Below are positions 50,078 to 61,106 of a stretch of 64,000 bases of DNA, piece by piece. Origin of the DNA: Strongyloides papillosus (taxonomy: Eukaryota > Nematoda > Chromadorea > Rhabditida > Strongyloididae); NCBI GenBank assembly GCA_005656395.1, contig SRSI01000004.1:1984001-2048000 (forward strand), given 5' to 3'. Within the stretch, counting starts at the first letter, position 1; every line of letters starts with the position of its first letter. Under the pieces are notes generated by a model, which was not told the origin of the DNA, did not search any database, and saw only the letters and a program-made list of their open reading frames with translations. The position numbers were made by a program, and so were the translations under genes.

Positions 50078-51658
50078 CACACCGGTAAGATGACCGGATT
50101 TTATGTTTTTTCGCGCATTTCGGCGGGTAAAGACGCATTTTTATAACTTTAGGGCGCATCGTAAAAGTGATATAAAAACATTTTGTATTGCTATTCTTAT
50201 TGAAAATTAAGTACTATACTTTTTTAAAAATTCAAAAATTTCAATTTTAAAGGTGTTTTTCACCTCAAAATATACCCAAAAATGGCACTTTTTGGGACTT
50301 TACAGGAGCTACCACGAGATTTCAAAAAATATGAGACAGATCTCATTCGATTCCTAAACTTCTTATCTAGAGCATATTTTTTTTTTCAAAGAACATTTTC
50401 AGAGAGGGAAAAAAGTTATGAGACAAAAATTAAGTTTACCTCAAAAAGTACCAAATTTTATTGTAAAAATGATAAAAAATAATTGTTAAAGTTATAAAAC
50501 GTTATTTAAAATTAAAAATATATATTATGAAACTTTTAAAGAATGCAAACAAATAAAAAAAGCAAGCAATAAACATGTAAAAAATGCCAACAGGCTTTTT
50601 ATCAAAACAAAGTAATTTTTGACTAAAAATGCTAACAATTGTTAGCTATAAAGGCATAAACAATTAATTTTTCTTAACTATTTGATTTATTTACCTATCT
50701 CAATATGCCTAGAAAAATAAAATTTGCTTTATTAAGATTTAAAACTAGCTGTCTCAATTTAAATATGCTAATGCACAAACAAAAAGAAAAAATGAACTTT
50801 TTAAAAGCCTTAGGACTTTTTATATAAGTTCTAATTATGCATTACTGATGAATTAACAAAATGATTTGAATATCTACATTTAAAATTTGAAGAATCTTTG
50901 CAAACATTCAACTTTAACTAAAAAATTCTTTGTATTAACGAAATATCATATATTTGGTTGATCCTTTAGTTGAATTTATTGGTGATTTTGGGACTTCTTG
51001 TTATTTCAATGAACATGAAATTAAAAGTATATATTCTTGGCTTAAGAATTATTCAATTTTTTTCATTATATAACTTCTGATATCATAAAACAATGCAAAA
51101 AAAATGTTTTATTAAATGAGAACAGCGAATAACTACCATGATTTTATAAATTGGTAATATTTTCAAAATTTTTTCATTTTTTTTACTTTTATATAATGAA
51201 TATTTGAATTTATACAAAAACACTAGAAAAAGTTATGTATAAATATTGTTTTACGTTTTTTGTCATTAAAAATTTGGTACTTTTTGAGGTAAACTTACTT
51301 TTTGTCTTATAACTTTTTTCCTCTCTGAAAATGTCCCTCGAAAAAAAATATGTTATAGATAAGAAGTTTAGGAATCGAACGATACCTATCTCATATTTTT
51401 TGAAATCTCGTGGTAGCTTCTGTAAAGTCCCAAAAAGTGCCATTTTCGGGTATTTTTTGAGGTGAAAAACACCTTCAAAATTGAAATTTTTAAATTTTTA
51501 AAAAAGTATAGTACTTAATTTTTAATAAAAATAACAATACAAAATATTTCAGTATCACTTTTACGGTGCGTTTCGGAGATATGAGATTTTATAAAAACGA
51601 CGCGGAAAAGCGTCAGTTATGCAAAATTCCGTTTTTAATACTACGCGTTAGCGGTGTG
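50078..51658. mobile_element. Foldback transposon with CACACCG ends
   Basis: About 1.58 kb with inverted arms of roughly 400 bp. The ends start CACACCG (50078-50084) and finish CGGTGTG (51652-51658). The ends are far richer in CpG than the surroundings (TTCGCGCATTTCGGCGGG near 50105-50122). Further in, the arms are nearly identical: a 60-codon open frame starting MALFGTLQ occurs in both arms (50282 plus and 51443 minus), simply because the arm is repeated. The loop (about 50480-51215) is AT-rich without a recognised transposase. The superfamily is not clear. It is inserted in the mosaic at 48258-52869. Confidence 0.72.
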
Positions 51659-52869
51659 TATAGTGTTATCAAAATCAAATGACATTAACGAAAGGTATAT
51701 TTTATCAAAGTTCACAAATTCCTTACCTTTGGTAAAAAATTAAGTTACAAACACTATTTTTTTCAACGTATTTAATACCTAATAATATTATTACCATCAA
51801 AAAGTATGTTAGTCTACAAGATATTGCTTATTTGTCCATATATGGCTAAAAAAAGTTCAATCATTTTTCTTAACATTTATTACTGTTAAATTATAAATCA
51901 GATAATAAAGAGATATAATTTATTTGACCGTTCCAAATGTTAATAAAATTACAATAAATGGTGACAATACCAAGGCCTATAATAATATAAAACAAGAATG
52001 ATGATAAAAACAACTTACCTTGGTACCAGGTTAGTAAATTTGTCTTTCCTTAGCCAATTACTCCCTTTATATACCAAGGAATCATCATTCCATGTCAAAC
52101 ATGTTTTAAAACATGACAATTACAGTTTATCTGCATTTTTTACTATTTTACATAATAATTGCTCTATAAGAGTATTTTTACCCATCTTTCGAAAATATCG
52201 TATTTTCGATCTTGTTCCCATTGAATTTATGTTTGAAATATAAACAGTTAGCAAAAATAATAAAATAATATTTCAACTACTTTTAGTTATAAATCATTAT
52301 TGATGTTGAAAATTAAAAAAAACAACATACTTTTTTAAAATACTAAATGGAATGAAAAAATTAGACTATTTTTGAACTATCATAACTTTCTTAAATCTTA
52401 ATCTAAACAAATGTAATTATATTCATTCGATAGAGCTTTGTTAAATCTATCAGAATAATGATAAAACATTTGTGAGACTCTTCTCAATGAGCTTTACATA
52501 AAAAAACTATGAATTTTTGGCAAAAATCGTGCTTTTTTTCGCGTTAATTAAAAATTAAACAATGTTAATGAATTTTATTATTTATGATATTGATGATTCT
52601 AGTACAAAAGAAGTTGACCTTTCGATCTGTAAAAAAATCATTTCAATATCTCTTTATATAAAAAAGTTACGTTCTCAGAAAGGTGAAAAAAACAAATTTT
52701 TTTCAAATACCCATAAGTCCTCATAGGACCATAATTTTTTAAAAATAAAAAAAATAAAAAATATTGTCTCTTAGTTCTATTATTCTGTAAAACTTCGCGC
52801 TTTTATCTCTTCATACAAAAAAGATATTAATGCTCACAGGTGGAGAGTTACTTTTAGAACACTTTGTAT

Positions 52870-54103
52870 ATTTCTCTAAAATGATTGCATTGTACTTTGT
52901 AATGTAACTATTTGTGTCTTTTTAATAAATTTACTAAATAATTCAGGAATTTGTTTTATCATCTCCCATATTGTTATAAACCTTTTCTTCAAGTATTGTA
53001 CACGACTATTAAAAGTATTTATTTGAAATAAAGAAAATTTTCTGTTTTCTGTAAAGTATGATGCATTGACAAAATAAATTTAGTTACAATATGGAACATA
53101 TCCTGCAAGTATTTATTTTAGCAGTAAAAAATCTCTAAAAATTATGATAAATATAAATTATTTTTTTTGTATTATATACTTTAACGAAATAAAATAAAAC
53201 GCAGATTTTTTTAAAAAAACTAATTTTATAAACATCGTTTACATTCTATTTTGATATATAACTTTCTTATAAGAATAAAATTACATTCAAGTTTTTAGAA
53301 ATATCCAGCCATATTAACGTTGTAAATAATCCAAAATATTAAACTGTCATATATTTTTTCTGTTTTTTTTTCCAAAATTGTACGATTTTGACATTTAAAA
53401 ATTCTTTTAAAATGAGTTAAAAAAGAAACAAACATTTACTTGTATAAAGAACCATTTTCATAAAAATATTATTTTTTCATTAATTTCATACAATATGTCT
53501 TAAAATATGTTTTAGAGCAAGAAAATGAAACAAACTTAATGTAATGTTTTAAAAATAAATGTTTATACTTCATTTATTAACCTTATAAATGCTTGAGAAA
53601 CATAACACATCAAATTTGTATTTAAGAAACGAATTTTGCATAAAATAGATAATAGATTGTTATATAGAAATCCTGTTTGATTTCTGTTATTTTGTATCGC
53701 TATTATTGTAATATAAATTTTTAATAAAAAACAGTTAAGTTTTAAGACAAACATAATATTACAATAATATATAAAGTTAATCATTATATAACAATTTATG
53801 TTAAGCGAGTTTATATTGAATGCTTTTATTTCTTAAATAAGATGCTTGTGGTAACATGAGTCTTACACTAACGATTTGCAAACGGCATGAATTTTACTAC
53901 ATTTCATCCAAATTTGTGCTTTTTTTATAAAGTGCGGGTTAAAATATTTTCTCAAAAGATTTCACTTTTTAAGGAGCTTAAAGTTATGTTTAGTTTTAAA
54001 ATTTCTATCTACGTATGACTACAAATTATAATTTTTGAAGCTGAACATTTGCTGTGTTTATATTTTTTTATCACAACCAAAAAGCAAGACCACACAAAGT
54101 AAT
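52870..54103. other. AT-rich intergenic sequence
   Basis: Follows the transposon mosaic. No coding, RNA or repeat feature is recognised. An open frame at 53563-53784 is low-complexity and unsupported. Confidence 0.5.
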
Positions 54104-54175
54104 GGGCTCAACCGGTAATCGAAACCGGAACCTCTCACACCCGAAGCGAGAATCATGCCATTAGACCATTGAGCC
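54104..54175 (-). tRNA. tRNA-Pro (CGG)
   Basis: A full 72-nt cloverleaf on the minus strand. The acceptor stem GGCTCAA pairs perfectly with TTGAGCC, and the discriminator base is C. D-arm is TGGTCTAATGGCATGA. The anticodon stem CTCGC/GTGAG encloses loop TTCGGGT, anticodon CGG. The T-arm stem CCGGT/ACCGG encloses loop TTCGATT. There is no intron. It lies in transposon-rich DNA, but every stem is intact, so it is probably functional. Confidence 0.93.
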
Positions 54176-54795
54176 GCAGGCACTTTGTCTAGTTCGTTAA
54201 AAAAAAGCATAACATTTCTTATATTTTAGTAATATTTGATACATCTTGTAGCACTTACTTAAAAATTAACATAGTATAAGGTTTTGAATATTAAGATCAT
54301 CAAACTCTGTCATAAATTTCTAAACGTCTTAATTCAATTACAAAAGAAACAGAAATTTACTGAATGCTAAAATATTACCTAAATGCAAAAAAAGTGTACA
54401 AATAATCTATGCTATGTTTACAAAATAACTTTTTCAATATTTATCGTTGTTTAATGCATATCATATTATTAATAAATCTTTTATCGCATTAATTTAATCT
54501 AAGTTATTGTAAAATGCAAAATTTTCCTATTCTTTTTTGCAAATTTTATGAAGAGTTTAATTACCCATGTAACTTTTACAGCTACATGTAAAAAATATTT
54601 TTAATAAAAAAACTTTTCAATAATACGCTTATTGAAGAAGAACAATAAAGATGATACAATTTTGAGTGAATTCAAAATTTTAGTTTTGTAAATCCGTTAT
54701 TCAAGGTTACTTTCAATAATTATATTGATTACATCTTTGTGATGTACAAGTTTTGTGAGAAAACTATCATTATGTAACTAAAATTATATGTACTA

Positions 54796-55369
54796 GGTTG
54801 TTCGACTGAAAATGTTGTTTTTACTGATAGAGCTAAAGGTATAAAAACCACATTTTTAGCAAAACAAATTAATATTTATGGCTTTTAAGTGATTTGATAC
54901 AGTTCCAACACATACAAAAATTCCCTTTGAGCTCACAATCAGCTGTTTTTAGACTACGTTCAACCATTCTCATTCTCAAGAACACTTACTTCATGAGAAT
55001 TCTTCTTTCGTTGAAGTCTCATATCTTCACTGCGAAATTTCTGGATCCAACGTTGTATAGTTCGTTTGTTATTAGAACTTTGACACAAATGCTTCATTAA
55101 TTCTCCTTGAAGTTTTAGCCGCTGTTGGACAAATTTGAACTCGTACGAGTAGATTGATCGAAATTTCATTTTTGACGCAACTTCTTTTTAAGGTGATAAA
55201 AACTTTATAATAGTTGTAAAGAAAATGCAAAATGACGATACTGATGGTTTTCAATTTGCTCTACAAGATGGCATATATTTTGATGCGATATGTAAACGTA
55301 TAAGGAAATCATCATTATTTGAAAATTGACCATCATAAAAGCAAAAGCGACATTTCCATTTGAATAACC
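54796..55369 (-). mobile_element. Mariner remnant retaining the N-terminal transposase region
   Basis: Flanked by TA (54794-54795, 55370-55371). The ends GGTTGTTCGACTGAAAATG and (reverse) GGTTATTCAAATGGAAATG are imperfect inverted repeats. Minus-strand frames at 54960-55254 encode the mariner helix-turn-helix region in two different frames: YSYEFKF with TIQRWIQKFRSEDMRLQ in one, and AAKTSRRINEAF in another. A frameshift separates them. The catalytic core and C-terminus are missing. It is dead, and a different mariner lineage from the 48701 and 56543 copies, judging by its ends. Confidence 0.75.
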
Positions 55370-56339
55370 TAACATAAAATTAATAAATAATGAGTCGTCT
55401 AATTTGATATAACGTTTTTCAATTTTTTAAAAAAAATTCTTATAGTTGAACACAAAAGTAGAATGTGAATATAAAAATTATCAAATTTACATTTAGCAAT
55501 ATGTTTTCAAACGTTGGTTTACAAAATTATATAATTTGATTAATTTTTAAGCCTATAACTAAAAGGATTTTGGCAAGCATTTTTCAAACGACAAATTTTT
55601 TAATTATATTCTATTTTGATGAAACAAGATTTATGATATAAATTAACTTTTTATCAAAAAAATTCTGCAAACATTTATTGTATTGTTCTGAATGTCAAAT
55701 AAAGAGAAAATTCAAAGCAATTTGTTTTTCCTAATAATTAGAACGTTTCAATTATATCTTATAAGTTCGTTCTGTTTTTTATTTTACTATTTATTTATGT
55801 TAATTAACTATCAGTGATCTAAGCATGTTTATAATTTAGTAGAATATATAATTTATTGTAGTAAAATATCTACAGATTTCTAGTAAAACATTTACGTTTT
55901 TAATGCAGTAATTTGTTTTATTTTATGTATTAAAATTTTATAAATACGCTTATCAATTGTTAATTTGTATAGAATTTGAATATTTTTAACATGAAATATT
56001 TTAAAACACATATCTAATGTATGAGTAAATTTTTTTAATTTTGACCATTAATGTACATTTTTAATATAAAATAAATTAAGGATATCACTTACCACATAAC
56101 ATTGCATTTTAAATATATTGAAAATATACATACCACAAGGACAACATATAAAATAGCACACTCTTAAAAAAATGCAGATTATTGTAAATTATGCTTTGTA
56201 TAGTACCTTTTATAAATTATACATTTAAAAATATTTAAAAAAAACTTTATATTTATTTTTTAAATTCACTAAATATTACACATTTTCAGTTAACGCCTCA
56301 AGTGAAATTGTAAAAAATATTATAACCTTGTAAAATTAG
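55370..56339. other. AT-rich intergenic sequence
   Basis: No recognised gene or repeat between a mariner remnant and the decayed tRNA-Lys. Confidence 0.5.
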
Positions 56340-56415
56340 TGCCCCGTGTGGGGCTTGAACTCACGACCTTCAGATTAAGAGACTGACGCGCGGACACACT
56401 GAATTCTACAAAGCG
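56340..56415 (-). pseudogene. Decayed tRNA-Lys (CTT)
   Basis: The 3' half is intact: anticodon loop CTCTTAA (anticodon CTT), variable region, T-arm GTGAGTTCAAGCCCCAC and acceptor strand CGGGGCA. The 5' half has diverged. The acceptor strand reads CGCTTTG, which pairs only through three G-U wobbles and one mismatch, and the D-stem no longer pairs. The anticodon stem has one U-U mismatch. Most likely a pseudogene, although an odd functional tRNA cannot be ruled out by eye. Confidence 0.7.
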
Positions 56416-56542
56416 TTTTTTGCCAATTCCCAGAGATACATAAAATTCAAATTTTGCGTTGGAAGTACCTAATGAAATAATATTTTACAAATATGTAGTA
56501 AAAAATATAAATAATAATAAAATAAACAACCAAATCATATTA

Positions 56543-57423
56543 GGTTGTTGCAAAAGTTCTGTCGTATTTTTTACAAAATTTTTAAATGATTGTAATTTTA
56601 ATAAGAAATATGTCTATTTTACAATATATTATCTAATATAATTTACAACTAGTCTCCATTAAGTAGCCACCTTATCGATTCCAGATGTAAAGAATTTCCC
56701 ATTCTTTTTGAAGAAAGTTTCAAAAAAACCAATATTTGCCTTACCAAATTTGCTAAAGTATCTAGCATCCCAGAAGCTATGTAGAGATAAGAGTAAGTAA
56801 AGATTAGATGAAGAAACATCTGGAAATTGTTTTGTGTGCGAGAGAAATTCATAGCTTCTCTCATCTAAATTTTTTCGAGTCTTCAATGTCACATGTCGTT
56901 ATCTTGAAGAACAACATTTTTGTCATTTTTCGAATTTCATAATTTTTTTAAGATTTTTTTGTTTAATTTTAATAGAATTTTACAAAAGAGGTTATTAAAA
57001 GTAGTTTAGAAATCATAGAATCTCAAAAAATCTTCATTCGAAGCTGAAGCCATACAAATCCATACTTCATCTTTAAGGTTCATTTTTTTGTCTTGAAACT
57101 TTGAGAACGAACTTTACATAGTTCCAACATTTACTATATTTCTCTCTAATGCTACACAAAAATTTTTGGAAGCATCAGTTGTCAATTGTCTTAGTTGGAG
57201 CTCTTAGAAAATACAGTGTTAAAAATTACTTCTAACCACATCCACTTTTAGCAAAAGAAAATGTACCATAGACGGTGTAACAAATTGTGATTATACGAAT
57301 TTTAAAGTTAAGAAGTGGTACTATCTAATTATTATAATAGCTTAATTTTATATCAATTGTAATCATATTTTTTTGATGATTAAAAATGACCATAGAAAAT
57401 ACGACAGAACTTTTGCAACAACC
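56543..57423 (-). mobile_element. Internally deleted mariner transposon, copy 2
   Basis: 881 bp flanked by TA (56541-56542, 57424-57425). Terminal repeats GGTTGTTGCAAAAGTTCTGT match each other almost perfectly. It is closely similar along its length to the copy at 48701-49588. Minus-strand frames (56649-56892) keep the C-terminal mariner residues in frames broken by an indel: EFLSHTKQFPDV, SLHSFWDARYFSK, FFTSGIDKVAT. It cannot make a transposase, but clean ends could still be mobilised in trans. Confidence 0.83.
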
Positions 57424-57900
57424 TAATATTATTTTTATCAACTTATTAATAAGATTGGGCCTGTGGCCTCCCTTTGACTAGCATTGCATATTATAGCCCT
57501 CGTATAATCAATAGATAAAAACATTCTACGATTTATTTATTAAAAAAATTCTACCAAAACAGCAATAATAAAAGTTATTGTTAATAAAAAATTTGGCATT
57601 AAGAAATTTTTAATTATTTATTTTTTACTTTAAAAATGTTTATATTTTTAAAAAGAAAGTACATTAAATTTATTTATTTACTAATAAGGCTAGTGAAAAT
57701 AAATTAAATAACAGTGTAGTCTCTTTTAACGTACTTTATATAATTTGTGGAAAAATGTATAAACTTATACTAAAAGGGGTAAAATTTTTACCATTTTTTG
57801 AGAAAATGTATGTATTATATGTACTTTAACTTTTAATAAAGTGACATAGAAATTTTAAGTTAGTGAAATGAAATAGATGTAGGGTTGGTACACTTATAAT
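57424..57900. other. Short spacer without recognised features
   Basis: AT-rich except for a small GC-rich patch (GGGCCTGTGGCCTCCC near 57457-57472). I looked for reverse transcriptase sequence upstream of the endonuclease fragment and found none. Confidence 0.45.
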
Positions 57901-57918
57901 GTTGTCAGTTTGTAATAA

Positions 57919-58599
57919 CAAAGAGATAATAGCAAACATGTGATGAGTGGGTGCAATCATGAAGAAATGGTTAAAAAGAGAAAGATTAGACATGATCGAG
58001 TAATGGCATCAATTATTGATTCTATCTCATACGAGAAAACTAATAAGTTCATATATATGAATGCTCTAAGAAAAGTACACCAGATAGGAAAACTAAAAGT
58101 TGCTGTTGATCAACCAAACTACATTAGTAGAGAAACAATCTACCACTCAAAACCAGACTTTATAATAGAAAATGATAAAGAAATAATAGTAGCAGAATTG
58201 AGTATAGTAATTACTCTACATCAAATGAGTGCCAAAAAACTCAAGAAACAACAATACACGATCAATGGACAGAGAGAACTTTTAATTCCCCATGATAATC
58301 TTGAAGAAGAACCAAATTTCCGTAATTATTTGAGTAAACACACTGATAAAAAAGTAATATTTATACCACTGATAATGGACACAATGGGTGAACTAGATGA
58401 TCTAAACAATAACTGTTGCACAAATTAAACAAAAAAATTAGTTCCATTCGGTGAATTAATTTGGCGAGCCAGTAAAGAAGCTGCGCAACAATCAATATAC
58501 ATTATTGACCGGTATATTAAAGATAAAGAGCAGCATTTCAAGAATAAGAATATAAGAAACAACCAACTGGATCAAGAACAACAGATGGAAACAGAATGA
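57919..58599 (+). pseudogene. 3' end of a non-LTR retrotransposon: restriction-like endonuclease domain
   Basis: The frame is open from 57919 to 58428; the first in-frame ATG is at 57943. Residues read KHVMSGC (end of the Cys-Cys-His-Cys zinc motif), IRHDRVMASIIDSI (the RH-N/D-x-V motif) and HSKPDFIIENDKEIIVAEL (the KPD...D/E catalytic motif). This combination is typical of the C-terminal endonuclease of R2, R4/Dong and NeSL-type elements. The final acidic residue is Glu rather than the usual Asp. After the stop at 58428 another frame continues with FGELIWRASKEAAQQSIYII to about 58599, so there is a frameshift. No RT domain is seen upstream: a 5'-truncated copy, as is common for LINEs. The clade is not determined. 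Confidence 0.68.
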
Positions 58600-59116
58600 G
58601 TTAATCCCCATACAAAATGACAATATGTATGTTATATCCCGTTCACCAAAACAAAATCAAGACACATCAAACCAATAATTCTCAACTTCCAGCAAGTACA
58701 ACCTGTATCAAACCAACAAATTGAATTTCCAAAGTTAATAACAATCTGTAACCAACTAAAAATTCCAACTTTCAAATCAACCACGACCAAAATTATTATA
58801 ATAAACAATTATCAGTTTTCCCACCAAATATTAAACAAATTTACCCAAACATTTATTAGTTTCAAATAATATAACAATCTGTAACAAAACATTAAAATGG
58901 TTAGAAACTAAACGAACTGTAATCAACAAAAATCCATTTAACAAACTGAATTCAATCAAATGTCAAAAGCACAAAAGTTAACTTATTTTACCATCGTAGA
59001 ACAAAAATATATGGTAAACATTAACATAATTTAGTATACATATATTGTCTTTTTATAATTTTATTTATAATTATCATTTAAGTGATGGGTTGGTGAATGT
59101 CACCCACGCTATTATA
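58600..59116. other. Probable 3' tail of the non-LTR element, then AT-rich sequence
   Basis: Unusually rich in A and C on the plus strand up to about 58990 (many AACAA, CCAAC and AATCTGTAAC strings), unlike neighbouring AT sequence, which fits a LINE 3' untranslated region. No further feature is seen. Confidence 0.4.
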
Positions 59117-60146
59117 CAGATTGGGTCAAAAAATCACATCACAGTTGCAATAAAGCACTTTATGACTTTTTTTTAGACGATATATTCCTATGGTATTAAA
59201 CGCATTTTGTAGAAGATGTGCTAGAGAATAATATTGCTGCGTCAAACATGATGTTTGACACAAAAAAATAACTATTATGTATATAACATGTCTTTATTGT
59301 ATCTTTAGTTCTTATAATAAAATCATCTTAAGTAACTCATCATTATTTTATAAGGTGTTGTTAACACCACAAATATATAACAAGATCGTTCTCAAGAATG
59401 AACTTAAAAAAAAGTTACATAATTTCTAAATATTTAACATTTAAAAATATTTTTAATTTTATCTAATTTAAACTTATTTGAAAGTTTAAAATGCATGAAT
59501 ACATTTCGTAAAAAAACAATATTTCATACAATTATGTGTGAAAATGATATCTTTTTGTTGACAACCACCTGATCCTTAGCACAAAAGTTACTATTTCTAA
59601 AGCATTATTTATTAGTATTTTGAAAATGATTTCATCTGATTTTTTGAAATTGTTTACCATATATAATATTACGCGTTTTGATACAGCTTGAATCATATTG
59701 GAGGAGATTCCAATTAATTTTAGGTTTAGCAATAGGACATTTGTTGGTATAATAATAACGAACTATTCTTAACCTTTTCTTAATAAAATATTTTCTTACT
59801 GAGGTAGAAACAGTAGAAAATATATGAAAAAAAGTAATATTGTAAAAATGGTACATTTTATGAATAAATATGCTTTAAACTAACTTTTTTAACATCAAGC
59901 ATCTATTTTTTAATTAATTAAAATAGTATAAGATATATCTTTAAAACAAAAATTTATACATTTTGATTTAACTTGATGTAATTTTTCGATAAGATCATTC
60001 TTGAGAACGATATTGTGGTATATTATTCTATAAATTATTCCCTACAAAATGCATATAAAATTACAAAAACATGTCAACAGCAAAAAAAAGTTATAACAGT
60101 CTTAAAGTGTTTCATGCAACTGTGATGTGACTGTTGGCCCACCCTG
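59117..60146. mobile_element. Tc/mariner-like transposon remnant with CAGGGTGGGC ends
   Basis: 1030 bp flanked by TA (59115-59116, 60147-60148). The right end read inward is CAGGGTGGGCCAACAGTCAC; the left end is CAGATTGGGTCAAAAAATCAC. Both continue ATCACAGTTGC. The inverted arms extend some 250 bp with gaps: GATCGTTCTCAAGAATGAAC near 59383 matches the reverse copy near 59985-60012. Two overlapping minus-strand frames (59532-59856) might be a broken transposase, but I cannot match a catalytic motif. Confidence 0.7.
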
Positions 60147-60238
60147 TACTTTAATTGTATTATATTAATTTATATAGTGCGTGTAAAAAATAAAAGTATA
60201 AAATCCAGTTTCTCGATAGTCGAGAATACTAAGGTTTG

Positions 60239-60295
60239 CATTTTATTAATTACATAGTAGAAATGCATTATTTCACTATGTAATTTATAAAATGC
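60239..60295. repeat. 21-bp hairpin
   Basis: GCATTTTATTAATTACATAGT (60239-60259) pairs with 60275-60295 with a single mismatch around a 15-nt loop. A second short inverted repeat (CGTTTTTTG / CAAAAAACG) follows at about 60296-60313. It could be a tiny MITE. Confidence 0.55.
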
Positions 60296-60458
60296 GTTTT
60301 TTGTCAAAAAACGGGTACTGCTCTAGAACGCGTTTTTTGATAAAAAAGTTTGAAGAAATCACGTGCACCCCTCTGGATTGAAATTTGGTTAATATAGATG
60401 TTATACAAGAAATTTTACATTTTTAAGTACTTTTAAGAGTTATTTCTGATAATTTATC

Positions 60459-60635
60459 TGTAACGCCCCCAGAAGGCGTTATTAAAAAAACCAATATAAA
60501 TACCAAGACAAATTCACTTTATATGTGAGATATTGAACATAAAATATTGTACCGAAGTTCTATTAATAAAAAGTTTATTTTATACATTTCGTTTTCATAT
60601 CACCCGAGGATAGCACCTCGTTAAAAAAGCTTATA
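60459..60635 (+). repeat. 5' LTR of a second LTR retrotransposon
   Basis: Starts TGTAACGCC and ends just before the primer site at 60636, about 177 bp. The start forms a hairpin (TAACGCC / GGCGTTA, 60461-60483). There is a TATAAATA box near 60498 and an AATAAAAAG signal near 60563. A second hairpin (CGAGG / CCTCG) lies near the end. The end reads TTATA, not the usual CA, so the boundary is uncertain. The 3' LTR is outside the window and cannot confirm it. Confidence 0.6.
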
Positions 60636-60650
60636 TGGAGGTTCCACCGA
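60636..60650 (+). other. Primer-binding site, tRNA-Gln type
   Basis: TGGAGGTTCCACCGA is complementary to a tRNA 3' end TCGGTGGAACCT plus CCA, the acceptor end of animal tRNA-Gln. It shares the first 13 bases with the primer site of the other LTR element. Confidence 0.82.
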
Positions 60651-61106
60651 ACCATGTCGCAGCCTTGCACGATTCATCGATGCAAGTGATTCAAATAAAA
60701 AATGAATGACAATTAAATTCAACATAAACAGGTTAGTTCTATAAAATCATTTTTTGTTGAATGCAACAAAAAATGACATACTTATACTATAATAATGGTT
60801 GTTAACGAAATTGTATAGAAATATGCAATTATAAACAACCTTACTACTTTACAATTATTTTTTAGAAAAATTTTAACAATTTGATCTATTATAATGCGCC
60901 TATTTACAATCGTAAAAAACACAATTACGAATGGCCTTAATACTTAGACAATTATTTTAATTCAATGTAACTTGTTTTACATTGATAATTACATTTTTAG
61001 ACAAATCCAACCTCTTTTCGGATGAAAAAATATAGAGGATAAATAAGCGACATTCATACAAAAATTATCATTCAATTGTGCATTTCTGCATCATAACCGT
61101 TCACTC

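Larger units (their letters stand above)
48258..52869. mobile_element. Diverged CAGGGTGG-type foldback mosaic with two nested elements
   Basis: The left end (AGGGTGGCCTAAAAGTAGCT) and right end (reverse complement AAAGTGTTCTAAAAGTAACT) form inverted ends. The interior matches the element at 37772-39225 in order: the CTACAAATAT...GTATTATAA block, then TTCTGATAGAGTAAG near 49700, and the reverse copy of that string near 52430-52455. A truncated mariner (48701-49588) and a separate foldback (50078-51658) sit inside. Sequences flanking the inner foldback, about 49735-49930 and 51690-51870, resemble each other in the same direction, so this may be two overlapping partial copies rather than one. 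No transposase is encoded. Confidence 0.72.

Noticed and set aside
50282..51443. Two 60- to 77-codon frames with near-identical protein (MALFGTLQ...) on opposite strands
   Set aside because: They are the same sequence read in the two arms of a foldback transposon; there is no family match and no codon constraint beyond the arm identity.
59532..59856. Possible Tc1-type transposase in two overlapping minus-strand frames
   Set aside because: Position inside a TA-flanked element is suggestive, but I could not identify a catalytic Asp or helix-turn-helix motif, so it is not called as a gene.
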